From contig JAJEGS010000025.1 in NCBI GenBank assembly GCA_022819745.1, forward strand, positions 1-41,761: a DNA stretch of 41,761 bases, read 5' to 3'. Below the pieces are notes generated by a model. The model did no database searches, was not told the origin of the DNA, and worked only from the letters and a program-made list of their open reading frames with translations. Each line of letters starts with the position of its first letter. Within the stretch, counting starts at the first letter, position 1. Positions 17,420-25,681 of this stretch are shown piece after piece. The position numbers and the translations under genes are program-made. The stretch is from Candidatus Latescibacterota bacterium (GTDB lineage Bacteria; Latescibacterota; UBA2968; UBA8231).

Positions 17420-18380
17420 TTTGCAAAATCCGTGCTAAGTGATCGGCGGGTGCGTTCCCGCCGCTGAGGATGCCGACGACCTTTTTGCCGGCCAAAGAGT
17501 CGCGAATTTTCAGGGCCGCGGCTAATGATGCAGCTCCAGCTCCTTCGGCGACTAGCTTGGCCTCTCGCGCCAACAGGCCGATGGCCGCGTCGATCTCTTC
17601 GTCACTGACGAGCTCGAAGCGATCGACGAGTTCCCACATCATGTGCGAGGTCATGGCAAAGGGCACGCGCGTGGCTAGCCCCTCGTGCCGCGTGGCCATG
17701 GGGGCCTCCACGTCGAGCCGCCGCTGTTGCCAAGCCCGGTGGCACACGGGAGCACTCTCGCTTTGCACGCCGATGATCTCGACCGATGGGTTTAGGTGGC
17801 GCGCGACGAGCGAGATGCCGCAGATGCCGCTGCCGCCGCCGACGGGCACGATCAGTGCTTCCGCATCGGGCAGGGCGGCAAAAATCTCCAAGCCCATGGT
17901 GCCCACGCCAGCGACTAGCAACGGCTCGTTGGCCGAGTGTACATAGCGGCAGCCCGTGCGGCGCGCTTCGCGCTCGACTTCTTCGCGCGCCTCGTCGAAA
18001 TCGCGGCCAACGAGGCGGACTTCGGCACCGAGGGCGCGCATGGCCGCGACTTTGGCCGGGTTGCTGGCGCGCTCTGGGCCGTAGATGGTCACTGGCGTGT
18101 CAAAGAGCTGGCCGGCGTACGCCAGCGACTGGCCGTGGTTGCCGGTGCTCGCGCTGATGACACCTCGCTGCCGCTCGGCAGGAGACAAACGCCCGATGAG
18201 GTTGACGCCGCCACGCACCTTAAAGGCCCCCACGGGCTGCAAATTCTCGCACTTGGCGTGGTAGGAGCAGCCCAGCATTTGCGAGAGCTTATAGCAGTGG
18301 ACGAGCGGCGTCGGTGCGAGATGTGCGCCGATAAACGCCGCGGCCTCTTCCACGGCCGCGAAAGTGGGTGTGTCTGTCAT
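17412..18380 (-). CDS. Threonine dehydratase-type PLP enzyme
   Basis: 322 residues from the ATG at 18380, preceded by AAGGA at good distance; upstream in-frame ATGs at 18389 and 18407 lack this. The PLP lysine is K54 in VGAFKVRGGVN; the phosphate-binding loop is VGGGSGICG (about 188-196); and ASTGNHGQSLAYAG and GNAPADH are also typical. The family (fold type II) includes catabolic threonine/serine ammonia-lyases, serine racemase and 3-hydroxyaspartate dehydratase. There is no C-terminal ACT domain, so it is not the feedback-inhibited biosynthetic IlvA form. The most likely reaction is threonine or serine to a 2-oxoacid plus ammonia, but the substrate cannot be fixed here. Confidence 0.9.
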   Translation of the reverse strand: MTDTPTFAAVEEAAAFIGAHLAPTPLVHCYKLSQMLGCSYHAKCENLQPVGAFKVRGGVNLIGRLSPAERQRGVISASTGNHGQSLAYAGQLFDTPVTIYGPERASNPAKVAAMRALGAEVRLVGRDFDEAREEVEREARRTGCRYVHSANEPLLVAGVGTMGLEIFAALPDAEALIVPVGGGSGICGISLVARHLNPSVEIIGVQSESAPVCHRAWQQRRLDVEAPMATRHEGLATRVPFAMTSHMMWELVDRFELVSDEEIDAAIGLLAREAKLVAEGAGAASLAAALKIRDSLAGKKVVGILSGGNAPADHLARILQNV

Positions 18381-18431
18381 TAATCGCATCCTTAGAATAT
18401 TCGTCATTTGACGCGAGGGTTCAATCTCGCT

Positions 18432-19322
18432 ATGGTCAACCGGCCCAATTCACCCGAATTGACTTTACAAAAAATGAACGCCGATGTCTGGGGGCTTGTG
18501 TTGGCGGCGGCCATTGGCCACGCCCTGTGGAATTTCGCTGCTTACAAGGTCGCTGGCAATGTGGCCGTGCTCTGGCTCTCCTTTGCCTCTGGCATCCTGT
18601 TCGTAATGCCGCTGTGCGCTTATCTCTGGTGGCAGGGCACGCCGCTGACTCTGTCGTGGCCGGCCGGCCTCTGCTTGCTGGCTACGGGTGTTTTTCACGG
18701 GCTGTACTTTGCCTTGCTGGCGCGGGCGTACGAGCACGGCGAAATCTCGACGGTGTACCCGATTGCGCGCGGCTCGGGCGTGGGGCTGACGGCCTTTGTA
18801 GCGTATCTCAGCTTGGGCGAGGACATTTCGCTGCTGGGAGCAGGCGGGATTGCCCTAGTTTTCGTGGGGATTTTTTGCGTTGGTGCCCCGGCTCTCAAGC
18901 TCCAAGCGCGGGGCTTGCAACTGGCCCTGAGCGTGGGGCTGACGATTGTCTGTTATTCGCTGATCGACAAAATAGGCGTAGGATACGTGCAACCGATTTA
19001 CTACATCTGCGGCATGTGGATCATTGCCACCCTCATGCGCATGCCCTTTGTGGTGCGCCAATACGGTATGGAACTGCTGACGACGGTTCGCGACTTCTAC
19101 GGGTATATTATCTTGATTGGTGCAGGCTCGCTGGCGACCTATCTGCTGATACTGTACGCCTATACTCAAGGGCCGGTCAGCTATATTATTGCCGCGCGCG
19201 AGTCGTCGGTAGTAATCGGCGCGCTGCTGGGCTGGATTTTCCTCAAAGAACGGCTCACGCCCGTTAAGACCATTGGCATCCTCGCCATTGCCGGGGGTTT
19301 GATGCTGCTCAGAGCGAGTTGA
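18432..19322 (+). CDS. EamA/DMT-family transporter
   Basis: About 296 residues with roughly ten hydrophobic helices in two EamA repeats, for example WGLVLAAAIGHALWNFAAYK near the start and a final KERLTPVKTIGILAIAGGLM (the usual end pattern of EamA repeats). DMT transporters move amino acids, nucleosides, drugs or metabolites across the inner membrane; the substrate is unknown. The start is uncertain: ATG at 18432 or ATG at 18474, which sits just before the first helix; neither has a strong ribosome-binding site. It is divergent from the dehydratase gene, with about 50 bp between starts, so they may share a control region. Confidence 0.85.
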   Translation: MVNRPNSPELTLQKMNADVWGLVLAAAIGHALWNFAAYKVAGNVAVLWLSFASGILFVMPLCAYLWWQGTPLTLSWPAGLCLLATGVFHGLYFALLARAYEHGEISTVYPIARGSGVGLTAFVAYLSLGEDISLLGAGGIALVFVGIFCVGAPALKLQARGLQLALSVGLTIVCYSLIDKIGVGYVQPIYYICGMWIIATLMRMPFVVRQYGMELLTTVRDFYGYIILIGAGSLATYLLILYAYTQGPVSYIIAARESSVVIGALLGWIFLKERLTPVKTIGILAIAGGLMLLRAS

Positions 19323-19323
19323 C

Positions 19324-19896
19324 ATGGAACCGCGCATTTTTCCCATCCACCCGCCGTCTGCCGCTCTGTTCGGCAAAGTGCTGGCCGCATCTTTTGGTTT
19401 GACTACCGCCTTTTTCGGCGTGCTGACCCTCGCGCTCTATGCGGCCATTGACCCAGACGGCCCGGTCGCCCGCGTCGCCGCGCCTGTGGCCTTGGGCTCG
19501 TCTTACGTGCTGATGCTGATCATATTTTTTTCGGTATTTACTTGGTTTTATTTGAGTGCTCGCCGCACGGATTTTGTCTTGCTAGAGGGCCACCTGCTCA
19601 TCCGCAACAGCGCCCACGGCAAGCACTTCACCTATGACGAGCTGAAGGTGGAAGAGGCCCGCGTCGTCGATTTGCCAGCCGAGCCCCAATACCGGACCAA
19701 GGGCAAAATTTTCGCCATTAGCGCGTTCTTTTTTCGCGGAGGGGCGTTTTATCTCCGCAGTGGGGAAAAGGCGCACGTTTTCTACACGGGTACACCGCGC
19801 GCTGTGTATATTCCAACGCACGGTTCCCATGCCCTCTTGCTCGGCCCGGCCGATCCAGCCGTTTTTTTGCACGCACTGCGAGAAGTGACACACTAA
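19324..19896 (+). CDS. Small membrane protein with PH-like domain
   Basis: 190 residues. Two transmembrane helices (about residues 15-42 and 53-75) are followed by a soluble domain (DFVLLEGHLLIRNSAHGKHFTYDEL...) that resembles bacterial PH-like domains. The start is one base after the transporter's stop, so it is in the same operon. The function is unknown; proteins of this shape are often accessory membrane factors. Confidence 0.6.
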   Translation: MEPRIFPIHPPSAALFGKVLAASFGLTTAFFGVLTLALYAAIDPDGPVARVAAPVALGSSYVLMLIIFFSVFTWFYLSARRTDFVLLEGHLLIRNSAHGKHFTYDELKVEEARVVDLPAEPQYRTKGKIFAISAFFFRGGAFYLRSGEKAHVFYTGTPRAVYIPTHGSHALLLGPADPAVFLHALREVTH

Positions 19897-19916
19897 CCCT
19901 TTTGGAGGAGATTTTC

Positions 19917-20930
19917 ATGGCGTATCACGTGTATATTTCAAACTCGGGCAGCAACTTTTTCTCGCATTTCCTGATGGACGAAGACACCGGCGCATTAGAG
20001 CCGCAGCCCAATATCGAGTTGGGAGATTCCCCCGGGGCGGTGACTGTGCGCCCGGATGGGACTCAGATGTTCGTGGCACTGCGCTCGGCCCAAAAACTGG
20101 CTAGCTATGAGATAGATCGAGAAAAGGGGACGCTGGTCAAGCTCGCGGAGACGAGCTTAGAGGAAGGGCCGCCCTATCTGTATTTGGACGACACCGGTGC
20201 TTTTTTGCTGTCGTCTTACTATGGATCGGGTCAGGTCGCCGTTCACGGCGTGGCTGCGGACGGTGCGATCTCGGCCGAGCCGCTGCAAATGCTTGCCACC
20301 GCAATACGCGCCCACAGCATCCAGACCGACCGCTCGAACCGCTTTGCCTTTGTGCCACACACCAACCCGTCCAACGCGATATTTCAGTTTCGCTTTGATG
20401 AGCAAACCGGGCGGCTGACGCCCAACGATCCACCCAAGATAGAACCGGCTACGCCCGAAGGGCCGCGCCACTTTGCTTTCCACCCGACCCGCGACCTCCT
20501 CTATTCGGTCAACGAAGACGGTAGCACGGTGTCGGCTCATCACTTCGACCCGGAGGCCGGGACGCTTTCGTCGTTTCAGGTTATCTCGACCTTGCCAGAG
20601 GGATTTAACAACGAGGACAACACCACAGCCGAAATAAAGATCACGCCGGACGGCCAGTTTCTCTACGGATCCAATCGCGGCCACGATTCCTTGGCCCTTT
20701 TCGCCATTGGCGACGATGGGCGGCTGACGGCCAAAGGACGCTATCCCACTGAGGCCACGCCTCGCTTTTTCGAGTTGGATCCGAGCGGCCGCTTCGTCTA
20801 TTCGGTTGGGCAGGGATCGGGACGGCTCCGTTCGTATAGCATTGACGCGGCTACGGGTGAGCTGACGCCTTTGGAGCAACACGAAGTGGGTGCTAGCCCA
20901 CTGTGGATTACCTTTGTGAAACAGGGATAG
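19917..20930 (+). CDS. Lactonase-family seven-bladed beta-propeller protein
   Basis: 337 residues from the ATG at 19917, chosen because GGAGGAG lies just upstream; a start at 19902 would put this site inside the gene. Repeated blade patterns such as HVYISNSGSN, DSPGAVTVRPDG, GPRHFAFHPTRDLLYSVNED and EIKITPDGQFLYGSNRG are those of the 6-phosphogluconolactonase/lactonase (YbhE) family. No signal peptide, so cytoplasmic. A sugar lactonase activity is likely but the substrate is not known. It is the last gene of the transporter operon and is followed by a palindrome. Confidence 0.85.
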   Translation: MAYHVYISNSGSNFFSHFLMDEDTGALEPQPNIELGDSPGAVTVRPDGTQMFVALRSAQKLASYEIDREKGTLVKLAETSLEEGPPYLYLDDTGAFLLSSYYGSGQVAVHGVAADGAISAEPLQMLATAIRAHSIQTDRSNRFAFVPHTNPSNAIFQFRFDEQTGRLTPNDPPKIEPATPEGPRHFAFHPTRDLLYSVNEDGSTVSAHHFDPEAGTLSSFQVISTLPEGFNNEDNTTAEIKITPDGQFLYGSNRGHDSLALFAIGDDGRLTAKGRYPTEATPRFFELDPSGRFVYSVGQGSGRLRSYSIDAATGELTPLEQHEVGASPLWITFVKQG

Positions 20931-20940
20931 TGGGGATTGG

Positions 20941-20968
20941 GTAGGGGCGGTTCGCGAACCGCCCCTAC
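20941..20968. repeat. Perfect 28-bp palindrome, GTAGGGGCGG... family, copy 2
   Basis: 14-bp arms with no loop, 10 bp after the lactonase stop. It is the same family as 6087-6115. In RNA it would form a GC-rich hairpin and may help end or protect the lactonase transcript, but there is no T-run after it. Confidence 0.8.
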
Positions 20969-20970
20969 TT

Positions 20971-21018
20971 ATGGACCCGATCAGAATTAATACGATCTCA
21001 TCCAAAGGCCAGATCTAG
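20971..21018 (+). pseudogene. Fragment resembling an AbrB/MazE-type antitoxin start
   Basis: The 15 codons from ATG 20971 read MDPIRINTISSKGQI and then stop. IR..TISSKGQI is the typical opening of SpoVT/AbrB-fold antitoxins, where IP would follow. After the stop a further open stretch (YIEAMLATAVATGAILDD, to about 21098) shows no recognised domain. It is probably a gene remnant trapped between the palindrome and the regulatory module. Confidence 0.35.
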
Positions 21019-21106
21019 ATCTACATCGAGGCGATGCTGGCCACTGCTGTTGCTACCGGCGCCATCCTCGACGACCGGCCGGTCTCCCCGCTCTAACCGA
21101 TTCTGC

Positions 21107-21201
21107 CGCACTGCGACAGTTCCGACGCACTTTCTCTAACCTATTGTAAAAAATTGAGATAGAAGTTTAATAGAAGGGCAAGTGCGTCGAAAGGGAGCAA
21201 T
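21107..21201 (+). promoter_or_regulatory. Upstream activator region of module A
   Basis: Two direct CGCACT half-sites (21107, 21126; 19 bp apart) and an inverted one in AAGTGCGTC (21180-21188), which pairs with GACGCACTT (21124-21132) across 47 bp. The conserved ATTGTAAA block starts at 21143, 19 bp after the left arm begins. The same arrangement recurs in modules B, C and D. This layout, ~100 bp before a sigma-54 promoter, suggests binding of an enhancer-binding protein. The gap 20931-21349 otherwise holds only the palindrome and the antitoxin-like fragment. Confidence 0.8.
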
Positions 21202-21289
21202 CAAAGAGCGATTTGGCGTTTTGCGCGAACCGCCCCAAACCTTTTTAACGCTTTGTTTTACAATCAGTTACGGTTTGACAGCTCCGCTT

Positions 21290-21305
21290 TGGCACGGAAT
21301 GTGCT
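21290..21305 (+). promoter_or_regulatory. Sigma-54 promoter A (RND efflux operon)
   Basis: TGGCACGGAATGTGCT has GG (21291-21292) and GC (21303-21304) exactly 10 bp apart, the -24/-12 signature of RpoN promoters. A TAACG...AGTTA block lies about 44 bp upstream of the -24. The expected transcript start is near 21315, and the leader then carries GGCCGCTGTTGGCC (21318-21331), also seen in modules B and C. It would require ATP-dependent activation. Confidence 0.88.
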
Positions 21306-21349
21306 ATTAGTAAGATAGGCCGCTGTTGGCCCATCAAGGAGGTGCTGCC

Positions 21350-22528
21350 ATGAAAAACAAAGTACTCTATTCAATCATAGCTCTGCTGACGATTATGCTG
21401 GCCAGTCAGAGCGAGACCGTGACCGGCTTTTTTCAGGCCGACCACGTAGAGGCTAAGGACCGCTCCCAGACCGAAGCAGTAAAATCCGTCCCCGCCGATA
21501 CCCGCAAGCCCGTAGCCATAATGCAGGTGAATGAGGGGGCACTGGTTCGCCAAGTCGTCTCGTACGGGTACGTCAGCCCCACGAGGACGGCTGAAATTAC
21601 GGCCCAAGTCTCTGCTAGGATCAATCGGTTGCTCATACAGGAAGGCGACTGGGTAGAACAAGGCGATACAGTAGTAGAGTTAGAGGACGACTTGCTCAGG
21701 ATAGCCCAGCAACAGGCGCGGGAGGAACTGGATAAGGCCCTCACCAAATACGCCAACATCGCCTTCTTCACCAGCGATCGCGATAACAGGGAACAAATGT
21801 TCAACCGGCTGGGTGTCGATTCGACCAATGTCAACGATGTCGAAGCATCCAGACTCATTTTTAGCAAGTCGAGAAAGGAACTGGCCGCGGACCAAGTCGG
21901 GCTCGACGAAGCTAGGCTGAAACTCAAAAGGGCGAAGATCGAACTTGAGCACGCGATTATAGGGGCACCGTTCGCTGGATATGTGTCGGAAGTAGTGGCG
22001 GACCGAAGCGACTTCGTCAACAAGGGCGATGTTGTGGCGCGGGTCGTGGCGCTGGATCGGCTCCGCCTCGAAATGGATGTGTTGGAGACCGAGATCAGGC
22101 ATATACGGCTAGGCGCGAGGGCTGAGATAGAGTTAGCTGCGCTGCCTGGAAAAACGGTGAGCGGGCGCGTCGTGTCGGTGAACCCAACTATAGATGCGGA
22201 ACGTAGAACGTGCAGAGTCCTAGTAGAGATAGAGAACCCGGATATGGCCGTGCGGCCCGGCATGTTCGCCGATGTACGCGTCGAGGCCGCCCGCTACAAA
22301 GATAGGCTGTTGGTGCCGAGGGAATCCCTACTCACTCGCAACGACAGGAAAGTGGTGTTCGTGTACGAGGGCGGGCGGGCTAAATGGCGCTACGTCGAAA
22401 CCGGCGAGGAAACTGACGATATGGTGGAAGTGCGGGAAGGCTTGGCCGCTAGGGATACCCTGATTACGGCCGGTCACTTCAACTTGACCCACAACGCTCA
22501 AGTCATTGTCGTCAATGAGGAACTCTAA
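21350..22528 (+). CDS. RND periplasmic adaptor (membrane fusion protein)
   Basis: 392 residues from the ATG at 21350, which follows AAGGAGG. An N-terminal hydrophobic anchor, a lipoyl/barrel-sandwich half (ITAQVSARINRLLIQEGDWV), an alpha-hairpin rich in Lys/Glu, the second lipoyl half (APFAGYVSEVVADRSDFVNK) and a beta-barrel region ending TLITAGHFNLTHNAQVIVV fit HlyD/AcrA-type adaptors. It would link inner-membrane RND pumps to an outer-membrane channel, which is not encoded here. It is the first gene of the sigma-54-driven operon A and overlaps the next gene by one base (TAATG). Confidence 0.9.
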   Translation: MKNKVLYSIIALLTIMLASQSETVTGFFQADHVEAKDRSQTEAVKSVPADTRKPVAIMQVNEGALVRQVVSYGYVSPTRTAEITAQVSARINRLLIQEGDWVEQGDTVVELEDDLLRIAQQQAREELDKALTKYANIAFFTSDRDNREQMFNRLGVDSTNVNDVEASRLIFSKSRKELAADQVGLDEARLKLKRAKIELEHAIIGAPFAGYVSEVVADRSDFVNKGDVVARVVALDRLRLEMDVLETEIRHIRLGARAEIELAALPGKTVSGRVVSVNPTIDAERRTCRVLVEIENPDMAVRPGMFADVRVEAARYKDRLLVPRESLLTRNDRKVVFVYEGGRAKWRYVETGEETDDMVEVREGLAARDTLITAGHFNLTHNAQVIVVNEEL

Positions 22529-25500
22529 TGCCTGCCAATCTCACCGCCTCGTCCGTGCGGCGGCCGGTAACAACGGTTGTCGTCTATGCCGCCGCCGTCC
22601 TGTTGGGACTCTATTCCTTTTATCAAATGGGGGTGGACTTCCTGCCGGACGTCGAAGTTCAGAAACTGGCGGTGAAGACTGAATGTCTAGGCGTGGCTGC
22701 CATCGACATTGAGGAGGAGGTCACGCAAACGATAGAGGCCGCGCTGAGCGGCCTATACAACATTAGGAATATGCGCTCTGTATCGCGGGACGATCTGTCG
22801 CTGGTGTACTTGGAGTTTAGTTGGGACGCCGACATGGACCTGACCTTCATCAAGGTCCGCAACAAGCTCGATAGAATCCAAAAACTGCTGCCTGATTTCG
22901 CCGCAAGGCCGACGGTCCTGCGCTTCGATCCGTCGTCGTCGCCGTTTATGATGCTCGCGGTCACCGGGGATCGCATAGAGCACCCAGTTTCGGATGAGGA
23001 CTATCGGGCGGCCTTAGTCGAACTCAAGGACGTCGCTAAAGCGATAGTAAAACCCCGACTAGAACAGATCCAAGGCGTGGCGCAAGCCCTCGTCGCCGGT
23101 GGACTAGAAAAGGAAGTCCAAGTCGAGATAGACCGCCGCAAATGTCTCGCCTATGGTGTGGAGTTCGCCGATGTCGAGGCGGCCTTGACGCGGTTTAATG
23201 CCAATTCTGCGGGAGGGACCATCCGCGAAGGTAACTTGGTTTACCCGCTGAGGATAGAAGGCCGCTACCGGGACATTGAGGACATAAGAAAAGTGCCGGT
23301 CAAACGCGTCGATAACACGACGGTTTTCCTTGAGGACATTGCCACTGCAAAGTACGGGTTTAAAGAGCCGACCGGCTACAACCGGCTCAACGGCAAGGAT
23401 ACAGTCACGCTGTATCTGTACAAGAAGTCTGGGGATAATACGGTAAAGACTGCGCGGAAAGTAGAAGCGGCGCTAGCGGCACTGGCCCTTGAATCCCCCG
23501 ATTTCAGGGTGATTCCGGTTTTTGACCAAGCGGAATTCATCCAAGAGGCCGTGGACAATGTCCTCTCCTCATTGTACTGGGGAGGTTTTTTCGCGGTGCT
23601 CGTCCTATTTCTGTTCATCCGCGACTGGAAGAGTCCACTAATAGTGGGGCTGGCGGTGCCCGTATCCATTGTCATCACCTTTGCAGTGATGTACAGCATT
23701 GGCATCCATTTCAACGTGGTTTCCCTCGGCGGGCTGGCCTTGGGAATTGGCATTTTGGTCGATAATTCCATAATCGTCCTCGACAATGTGCAGCGGTTTA
23801 GGAGACAGGGTTGCTCGCTGGTAGAAGCGGCCATTGAGGGCACTAGGGAAGTCAGTCTGCCGATTGCCGCCTCGACGTTCACTACGGTGTCCGTCTTCTT
23901 GCCGCTGGTGTACATCGAGGGGCTAGCCGGGGCCTTGTATTTCGACCAAGCCATCACGGTCGTAGCGTCGCTGACCCTATCCCTATTCGTGTCGATTACC
24001 TTAGTCTCCGTGCTGCTGTCGCGCGGCGATACAAGGGGCTGGCTGTCGCGCCTGCGAGTGCTTGCCAAACTCGGCGACCGCGCCGATAGGCTGGGCGAGG
24101 GCGCGATTCGGCACTACGAAAGGCTGCTGGCGGTCTGCCTGCAAAACAAGGCGGTGACGCTAGTTGCGATTGCGGTCGCGGCTGGGTTGGGTTTGGCACT
24201 GCTGTCGGCTGTTGACCGGGAGTTAATGCCCACGGTTGACCGGAAGCGGTTGGTGCTCGAAGTGGAATTCCCAGAGTCGTCCATGCTGCGGCGAACCTTG
24301 GCCGAGGTCGCCGAGATTGAACAGGTCTTGGGGGCGGACCCAGAGATCCAAACGGTCTATTCGTCCGTGGGAATAACGGATATCGATTTTGATCAGTCGT
24401 ACCGCCCAGGGGCCAACAAGGCCGTGATAGAAGTGAAAATTGCCCCAGAGGCCGATACCGATGCCGTCGCGGCGAGGCTGGAAGCCTCGGGCCGCACGGC
24501 TACTGGATACGAACTGAGTGTGCGGCAGCCGCCGTCCTTTCTCGAGCATTTCTTCCCGCAAAAGACCAGCGATTTCGACGTGCGCCTAAACGGCGAGGAC
24601 TGGGGGGAACTGGCCGCGGTGAGCAAGGCCATTGTGGCGCTGATGGAGGACATCCCGCGTTTTGCCCACGTCCGTTCGAGCCTCACTGAGGGGGCCGGTG
24701 GGTACGAAGTGGCTATTGACCACAGCCAGGCCGCGCTGTACGACATTGACGCGGCAAAACTCGCCGATTTTCTCCGCCGCGAGGTACAGGGCAGCAAGCC
24801 GACCCAGTTGGCCGACTATTCCCGCGAAGTAGATGTCAGGTTGGTTGTGGGCCGGGAAGGGCTGCTTGGAATAGAAACGCTAAAGCGGTTGAGCTATCCC
24901 ATTCGCCGAGAGGAGCAGACCGTGTACGTACCGGTTGATCAGTTGGTTGCCATCGCTCCTTATACGGGCTATGCCGCGCTGCACCGAAAAAACCAGAGCC
25001 GGACCGTGGAAGTTAGTGCCGAACTTGTGAAAGGGGATGCAGCCGAGGCCAAGCGGCAATTGGAGGCCGCAGCGAACAGGGTAGAAAAGCCCCAAGACAT
25101 TTGGCTGGAGATTGGGGCAGTTGACGACGAAATGAAGGAAATGTTAGACGACTTGGTGCTGACGCTGATAGTTTCCTTTTGCTTGGTATTTGCCATACTC
25201 GCCGCAAAGTTTGAATCGCTCAAGATTCCGTTCGTGGTCATTTCAGTCGTGCCGTTGGCGCTTGTCTGCGTGGTTGCGACGCTCTATGCGACGGGTCAGA
25301 CGCTCAATTTTATGTCGGCGATGGGTGCTGTGGTGCTCGTCGGCATTGTGGTCAACGACTCTATCGTCAAGGTGGATTTTATCCGCAACCGCCACCTCGC
25401 CGGGGCCGATCTGAGTACCGCCATAGTCGAAGCGGGCCGCAAGCGGCTGCGGCCCATAGCCATGACCACGGTGACGACGGTGTTGGGGTTGCTGCCAATG

Positions 25501-25656
25501 GCACTTTCTACGGGTCAGGGCGCGGAATTACACCAGCCGATGGCTTGGGTCATCATTGGCGGGCTGACGCTATCGACCGGGCTGACGCTGATCGTGGTCC
25601 CGGTGGTTTACTCATTGGTGTGTAGCCGGGTGCGGGCGCAGACTCCAAAAAGTTGA
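22528..25656 (+). CDS. RND efflux pump, full-length permease
   Basis: 1042 residues with two homologous halves, twelve transmembrane helices and two large periplasmic loops, the standard AcrB/HAE-1 plan. The TM4 proton-relay segment is ILVDNSIIVLDNVQR (about residues 408-422), so it has the D-N version found in SwrC-like pumps rather than D-D. The TM10 region reads VVNDSIVKVDF, followed by RKRLRPIAMTTVTTVLGLLP. The substrate is unknown; coregulation with the peptide/ACP operons suggests it may export or protect against the product. It is coupled to the adaptor gene. Confidence 0.92.
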   Translation: MPANLTASSVRRPVTTVVVYAAAVLLGLYSFYQMGVDFLPDVEVQKLAVKTECLGVAAIDIEEEVTQTIEAALSGLYNIRNMRSVSRDDLSLVYLEFSWDADMDLTFIKVRNKLDRIQKLLPDFAARPTVLRFDPSSSPFMMLAVTGDRIEHPVSDEDYRAALVELKDVAKAIVKPRLEQIQGVAQALVAGGLEKEVQVEIDRRKCLAYGVEFADVEAALTRFNANSAGGTIREGNLVYPLRIEGRYRDIEDIRKVPVKRVDNTTVFLEDIATAKYGFKEPTGYNRLNGKDTVTLYLYKKSGDNTVKTARKVEAALAALALESPDFRVIPVFDQAEFIQEAVDNVLSSLYWGGFFAVLVLFLFIRDWKSPLIVGLAVPVSIVITFAVMYSIGIHFNVVSLGGLALGIGILVDNSIIVLDNVQRFRRQGCSLVEAAIEGTREVSLPIAASTFTTVSVFLPLVYIEGLAGALYFDQAITVVASLTLSLFVSITLVSVLLSRGDTRGWLSRLRVLAKLGDRADRLGEGAIRHYERLLAVCLQNKAVTLVAIAVAAGLGLALLSAVDRELMPTVDRKRLVLEVEFPESSMLRRTLAEVAEIEQVLGADPEIQTVYSSVGITDIDFDQSYRPGANKAVIEVKIAPEADTDAVAARLEASGRTATGYELSVRQPPSFLEHFFPQKTSDFDVRLNGEDWGELAAVSKAIVALMEDIPRFAHVRSSLTEGAGGYEVAIDHSQAALYDIDAAKLADFLRREVQGSKPTQLADYSREVDVRLVVGREGLLGIETLKRLSYPIRREEQTVYVPVDQLVAIAPYTGYAALHRKNQSRTVEVSAELVKGDAAEAKRQLEAAANRVEKPQDIWLEIGAVDDEMKEMLDDLVLTLIVSFCLVFAILAAKFESLKIPFVVISVVPLALVCVVATLYATGQTLNFMSAMGAVVLVGIVVNDSIVKVDFIRNRHLAGADLSTAIVEAGRKRLRPIAMTTVTTVLGLLPMALSTGQGAELHQPMAWVIIGGLTLSTGLTLIVVPVVYSLVCSRVRAQTPKS

Positions 25657-25681
25657 TTCAATTCTCAGGACAAAGCCTGAT

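Noticed and set aside
20157..21005. Long reverse-strand open frame opposite the lactonase
   Set aside because: It shadows a well-supported propeller gene and runs through the palindrome; no recognisable features.
23376..24068. Ser/Thr-rich reverse-strand frame opposite the RND pump
   Set aside because: Composition typical of an antisense frame of a membrane protein; the forward gene is certain.
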